NCBI GenBank assembly: GCA_947174825.1
Contig: CAMWKN010000004.1
Span: 1-16,255, forward strand
Reading direction: 5' to 3'
Length of the DNA: 16,255 nucleotides
Origin: an uncultured Clostridium sp.
GTDB lineage: Bacteria; Bacillota_A; Clostridia; Lachnospirales; Lachnospiraceae
The notes beneath the pieces were generated by a model. That model saw only the letters and a list, made by a program, of their open reading frames with translations, did not search any database and was not told the origin of the DNA. The position numbers were made by a program, and so were the translations under genes. Shown in pieces: positions 13,477 to 16,255 of the stretch (its first letter is position 1; the number at the start of each line of letters is the position of its first letter).

Positions 13477-15109
13477 AAAACCCTTTTGCCAACAAGTCAG
13501 CATCATATCGTTTTTCCTCTATCTGCCTCAGAGCAGATTCCACCGTATCCTGCAGTCCCTGTTCATCCTCCTCATCATAGACCTTAAACTCCAGAATATA
13601 TGCGATTGCGGTGTTATGGTTATCATCTGTCACGATTGGTTCCAATACTACATCATACCGTCCAAATCCACTTTCCCTGTTAGAAATGATATGATATCTA
13701 TCACTTAAGTCAACGATTAACCCAAGAACAAAACCATGATAAAAACGTTCCGGTTCCGTTTCATCTGACGGTTTATTTCCGGTGTCAAAATAGCTGAATG
13801 TTTGTATAGCGACCTTATTCATATAATAATTCATCGCTTTTTTATCATTTTGCAACAGTGCTTTAACAAAGTCATTATAATGTGTATCCTTCCCGCCAAA
13901 CCAATCTCGTATCATATTTTTCAGCATGATTTGTACTTCAAAATTGGTAACTCCCAACTCATAATTGAAATGACCATCCACAGTAAATTCACTGTGCAAT
14001 ACCTTGAGGTATCCACTGGTAAGCATCAGACTCCAAATGGCATTTTCCTTGGTATTCAATTGAGAGAATATAATTTCTTCATCAATCTCAGCAAACAAAG
14101 ACTTGCCTTTTAACAAATCTTCCATGATTACTTTAATTTTTGTACTTCCCTGCTGAATCAAGTTGGAAATCAAACTATTTGAACTGGTATTTGCCCAGTA
14201 GGTACCCAGTCTCCCTTCGTCCAAGTAATTAGTAATAGACCATGGATTATAAATATCCGTATATTTACCAAAGGTAAAGCCGTCATACCATTTCTTGACA
14301 ATTTCCTTTTGATCTCCCATATCATAATCATCTAATGCATTAAAAACCTCTTCCTCTGTAAATCCAAAGGCATTGCCATATTTACTGGAGGTTGTTGTAA
14401 CGACCTTAAGGTTATTTAAATCCGAAAAAATAGATTCCTTACTAACCCTTGTGATCCCAGTCATAACAGCACGTTCCAAATAAGGATTTGTCTTGAATGT
14501 ACTGTTAAACAGACTGCGAATAAATCCAGTCATTTCATCCCAATAACCATTTACGTAGGCTTCCTGTAGTGGAGTATCATATTCATCCAGTAATATAATG
14601 ACATTCTTTTTATAATAACGGCTCAAATATTTCATTAACTGTTGCAAAGCAGTGGCAGCTTTCGTGTCATCCATAATACTGACCATCTCCTCGTAAGCAG
14701 TTTTCTCGTTCTTGCTTAACAAGTTTCCCTCTAATAAATAGCGATGATCTTCATAAAGATTATATAATAATTCACAAATTTGTTTTCGTGCGTTCGTATA
14801 TCCTTTCATCTTAACTGCAGCAAAGGATAGAAAAATTACCGGATATGTCCCCTGCAATTCCCGGTAGCTTTCCCTTTTCCAAATAGAAAGTCCCTCAAAC
14901 AAATCGGAACGTCCCTCATACTCCTTGGAAAAAAAACAGTTTAACATATCCATATTCAGAGTTTTTCCAAAGCGGCGAGGGCGGGGAATTAATGTGACTG
15001 CATCATCCGCTTCCCACCACTCTCGGATAAAATCCGTCTTGTCAATATAGAAGTTATTTTTTTCACGAATTGAAGAAAAACTCTGTTTTCCAATACTTAT
15101 TGTTTTCAT
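13415..15109 (-). CDS. AAA-ATPase-like / PD-(D/E)XK nuclease family protein
   Basis: At 564 residues this matches the usual length of the AAA-ATPase-like/DUF1703 family, which is abundant in Lachnospiraceae and Bacteroidetes. The Walker-A-like PRPRRFGKT sits at 42-50 and Walker B IILLDEYD at 171-178 (D175, E176). The C-terminal nuclease-like motif is D486 in GFGRYD with E507-F-K509 in ILEFK. The family is predicted to bind ATP and to have a PD-(D/E)XK fold, but its role is not established; suggestions include selfish or defence-related elements. GGAAGGA precedes ATG 15109. It points against the glycan operon, overlaps its last gene by 62 bp, and shows no link to glycan synthesis, so it is probably a passenger insertion. 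Confidence 0.92.
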   Translation of the reverse strand: MKTISIGKQSFSSIREKNNFYIDKTDFIREWWEADDAVTLIPRPRRFGKTLNMDMLNCFFSKEYEGRSDLFEGLSIWKRESYRELQGTYPVIFLSFAAVKMKGYTNARKQICELLYNLYEDHRYLLEGNLLSKNEKTAYEEMVSIMDDTKAATALQQLMKYLSRYYKKNVIILLDEYDTPLQEAYVNGYWDEMTGFIRSLFNSTFKTNPYLERAVMTGITRVSKESIFSDLNNLKVVTTTSSKYGNAFGFTEEEVFNALDDYDMGDQKEIVKKWYDGFTFGKYTDIYNPWSITNYLDEGRLGTYWANTSSNSLISNLIQQGSTKIKVIMEDLLKGKSLFAEIDEEIIFSQLNTKENAIWSLMLTSGYLKVLHSEFTVDGHFNYELGVTNFEVQIMLKNMIRDWFGGKDTHYNDFVKALLQNDKKAMNYYMNKVAIQTFSYFDTGNKPSDETEPERFYHGFVLGLIVDLSDRYHIISNRESGFGRYDVVLEPIVTDDNHNTAIAYILEFKVYDEEDEQGLQDTVESALRQIEEKRYDADLLAKGFFKEQIRHYGFAFRGKEVLIG

Positions 15110-15245
15110 AAATAATTTTCCTTCCGCTATCCTAATTTCTTTTCCAAAAATACTGCCACTGATTTCTATGATATCATCACATCACTGCAATATGCCCTAT
15201 TATTTATAACGCCTTGTCAATTCCTATGATTTTTTACATAACAGC
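15110..15245. other. Intergenic region upstream of the AAA-ATPase-like gene
   Basis: These 136 bp must hold the promoter of the AAA-ATPase-like gene and the 3' end of the pseudaminate synthase transcript. On the minus strand a TTGACA occurs at about 15214-15219, but no good -10 lies 16-18 bp beyond it. A palindrome ATGATATCAT lies at about 15167-15176. I see no hairpin with a T-run that would count as a terminator. Confidence 0.3.
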
Positions 15246-16232
15246 CTAGTTCTCTATCATCTTCCACTCCAACGGCTCCCCTGCCTCAATATCCTCTGCT
15301 GCTCTGGCACCCATAACCTGCTCATAATACTTTGTATGCAGACCATCTGCCGGGCGGACACTGCGAACATTATCCGGTGTAAAGACTTCTCCTGCTTTCA
15401 CATCCTGAACCACAAACAGAGATCTGGAATGCTGTCTGGAATTTGTCTGTTTCTCCGTCAACTGGTAAGTTCTTTGTCCCAACGCCTTCTCGATAATACG
15501 GATCTGATCTACCATCTCCCGAAATTCCTCCGGCTCCATGGAGAAAGCCGCATCTGCCCCACCATCCTCTCTGGACAGTGTCAGATGTTTCTCGATAATT
15601 TTTGCCCCCAAAGCTACCGCTCCCACTGCTACAGCGGATCCCATGGTATGATCTGATAATCCACTGATACAGTCAAAATCCTCAGCCAGCATCTCAATCG
15701 AGCGAAGATTGATATCCTCATAAGGAGAGGGATACGCTGTGGTGCATTTCAGCAATGCCACCTGAGAATTGCCCTCTTCCAGGCAGGTCTGCAATGCCAA
15801 TTCAATATCCTCTTTATAGGCAATTCCAGTGGATAAAATAATCGGTTTTCCAGTAGCTGCTGCCTGACGAATCAGCGGAATATCCGTGATCTCAAAAGAT
15901 GCGATTTTATATGCCGGCATCTGCATCTCTTCCATAAAATCCACCGCTGTAGCATCAAAGGGCGAAGAAAAGCAGACTAATCCCATATCTTCTGCTATTT
16001 TTTTCAGTTTCGGCTGCCATTCCCATGGCGTATATGCCTGCTGATATAATTTATGCAAAGTTGTACCATCCCAGATCGTCCCCTGGGTAATCTGAAAATA
16101 GGATTTCTCCGAATCCAGAGTGATCGTATCCGGTGTATAGGTCTGTAATTTGATTGCATCCGCTCCCGCCTGTTTTGCTGCTTCAATAATTTTCACAGCC
16201 CTGACAAAATCCATTAAATGATTGGCAGACAT
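15246..16232 (-). CDS. pseI: Pseudaminic acid synthase (NeuB/PseI family), N-terminus cut off by an in-frame stop; possible pseudogene
   Basis: The 328-residue frame is intact NeuB-family sequence: GADAIKLQTYTPDTIT, YTPWEWQPKL, FSSPFDATAVDF, YKIASFEITDIPLI, LSTGIA, GLSDHTMG, EKHLTLSR, and a C-terminal SAF domain from about 270. YTPWEWQPKL and TEKQTNSR favour pseudaminate synthase over sialate synthase. The enzyme condenses phosphoenolpyruvate with 2,4-diacetamido-2,4,6-trideoxy-altropyranose to give pseudaminic acid, used on flagellin or surface glycans. Family members are about 345-350 long and start about 20-25 residues earlier. Here the codon before this ATG is TAA (16235-16233), exactly where the conserved IAEMSANH motif has Glu. 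Translation may restart at ATG 16232, but the first strand and that Glu would be lost, so activity is doubtful. The gene is visibly more GC-rich than those to its left. Confidence 0.88.
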   Translation of the reverse strand: MSANHLMDFVRAVKIIEAAKQAGADAIKLQTYTPDTITLDSEKSYFQITQGTIWDGTTLHKLYQQAYTPWEWQPKLKKIAEDMGLVCFSSPFDATAVDFMEEMQMPAYKIASFEITDIPLIRQAAATGKPIILSTGIAYKEDIELALQTCLEEGNSQVALLKCTTAYPSPYEDINLRSIEMLAEDFDCISGLSDHTMGSAVAVGAVALGAKIIEKHLTLSREDGGADAAFSMEPEEFREMVDQIRIIEKALGQRTYQLTEKQTNSRQHSRSLFVVQDVKAGEVFTPDNVRSVRPADGLHTKYYEQVMGARAAEDIEAGEPLEWKMIEN

Positions 16233-16255
16233 TTATGCAATGATAAAACAAGGAT
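16233..16255 (-). pseudogene. In-frame TAA and severed 5' coding remnant of pseI
   Basis: Read on the minus strand in the frame of the downstream gene, these bases give PCFIIA, then TAA, then the MSANH start. PseI proteins read as PxFIIAEMSANH here, so the stop replaces a Glu codon by a single G-to-T change (GAA to TAA). The remnant runs off the window, so its upstream length is unknown. A sequencing error is possible. Confidence 0.7.

Noticed and set aside
15167..15219. TTGACA on the minus strand as promoter of the AAA-type gene
   Set aside because: No acceptable -10 box lies at 16-18 bp, so it is mentioned only as part of the intergenic region.
1..16255. CRISPR arrays, tRNA, rRNA or riboswitches
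   Set aside because: No regular direct repeats, cloverleaf or known aptamer core was seen on either strand.

Overview
The window looks like a low-GC Firmicute, most probably a Lachnospiraceae-type gut Clostridium. This is inferred from AT-rich codons, strong AGGAGG-like ribosome sites, and the mix of families: DegT aminotransferase, permuted radical-SAM/SPASM protein, LicD, DUF1703-type AAA/PD-(D/E)XK protein and pseudaminate synthase. It is an accessory locus for surface or flagellar glycans, and the species cannot be named from the sequence.

Layout. (1) 1-1891, minus strand: a two-gene module of a DegT/DnrJ/EryC1/StrS aminotransferase (cut by the window edge) and a radical-SAM protein with an N-terminal SPASM-like cysteine cluster. 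(2) 2036-3257: a tyrosine recombinase gene flanked by two 23-bp sites that match at 22 of 23 positions in inverted orientation. A recognisable promoter sits just inside the left site and points outward; the recombinase has its own promoter at the right end. (3) 3323-13476, plus strand: ten closely spaced genes that look like one operon. They encode a GT2 glycosyltransferase, LicD phosphotransferase, IspD/TarI-type cytidylyltransferase, SDR epimerase/dehydratase, a Rossmann-methyltransferase-kinase-like fusion, a small protein, a nucleotidyltransferase-like protein, two Rossmann-domain proteins with a nucleotidyltransferase between or after them, and a Rossmann-acyltransferase fusion. (4) 13415-15109, minus strand: an AAA-ATPase/PD-(D/E)XK protein converging on, and overlapping, the end of the operon. 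(5) 15246-16255, minus strand: a pseudaminic acid synthase gene in visibly more GC-rich DNA, interrupted by an in-frame TAA at its conserved N-terminal glutamate.

How the parts may work together. The recombinase and its inverted sites have the geometry of a Hin-like DNA inversion switch, but with a tyrosine recombinase riding inside the invertible segment. As drawn, the outward promoter reads left into the radical-SAM/aminotransferase module, and I see no convincing promoter for the right operon. Inversion would point the same promoter at the ten-gene glycan operon. The switch would therefore choose between two divergent glycan modules. This is the main finding. The repeats are seen directly; their use as inversion sites is inference.

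Five of the ten right-operon proteins carry the same kind of Rossmann domain (a GxGxxG-like loop followed by an acidic strand end), fused to different partners. LicD next to a cytidylyltransferase suggests a CDP-activated alditol or choline-like donor and phosphodiester decoration of the glycan.
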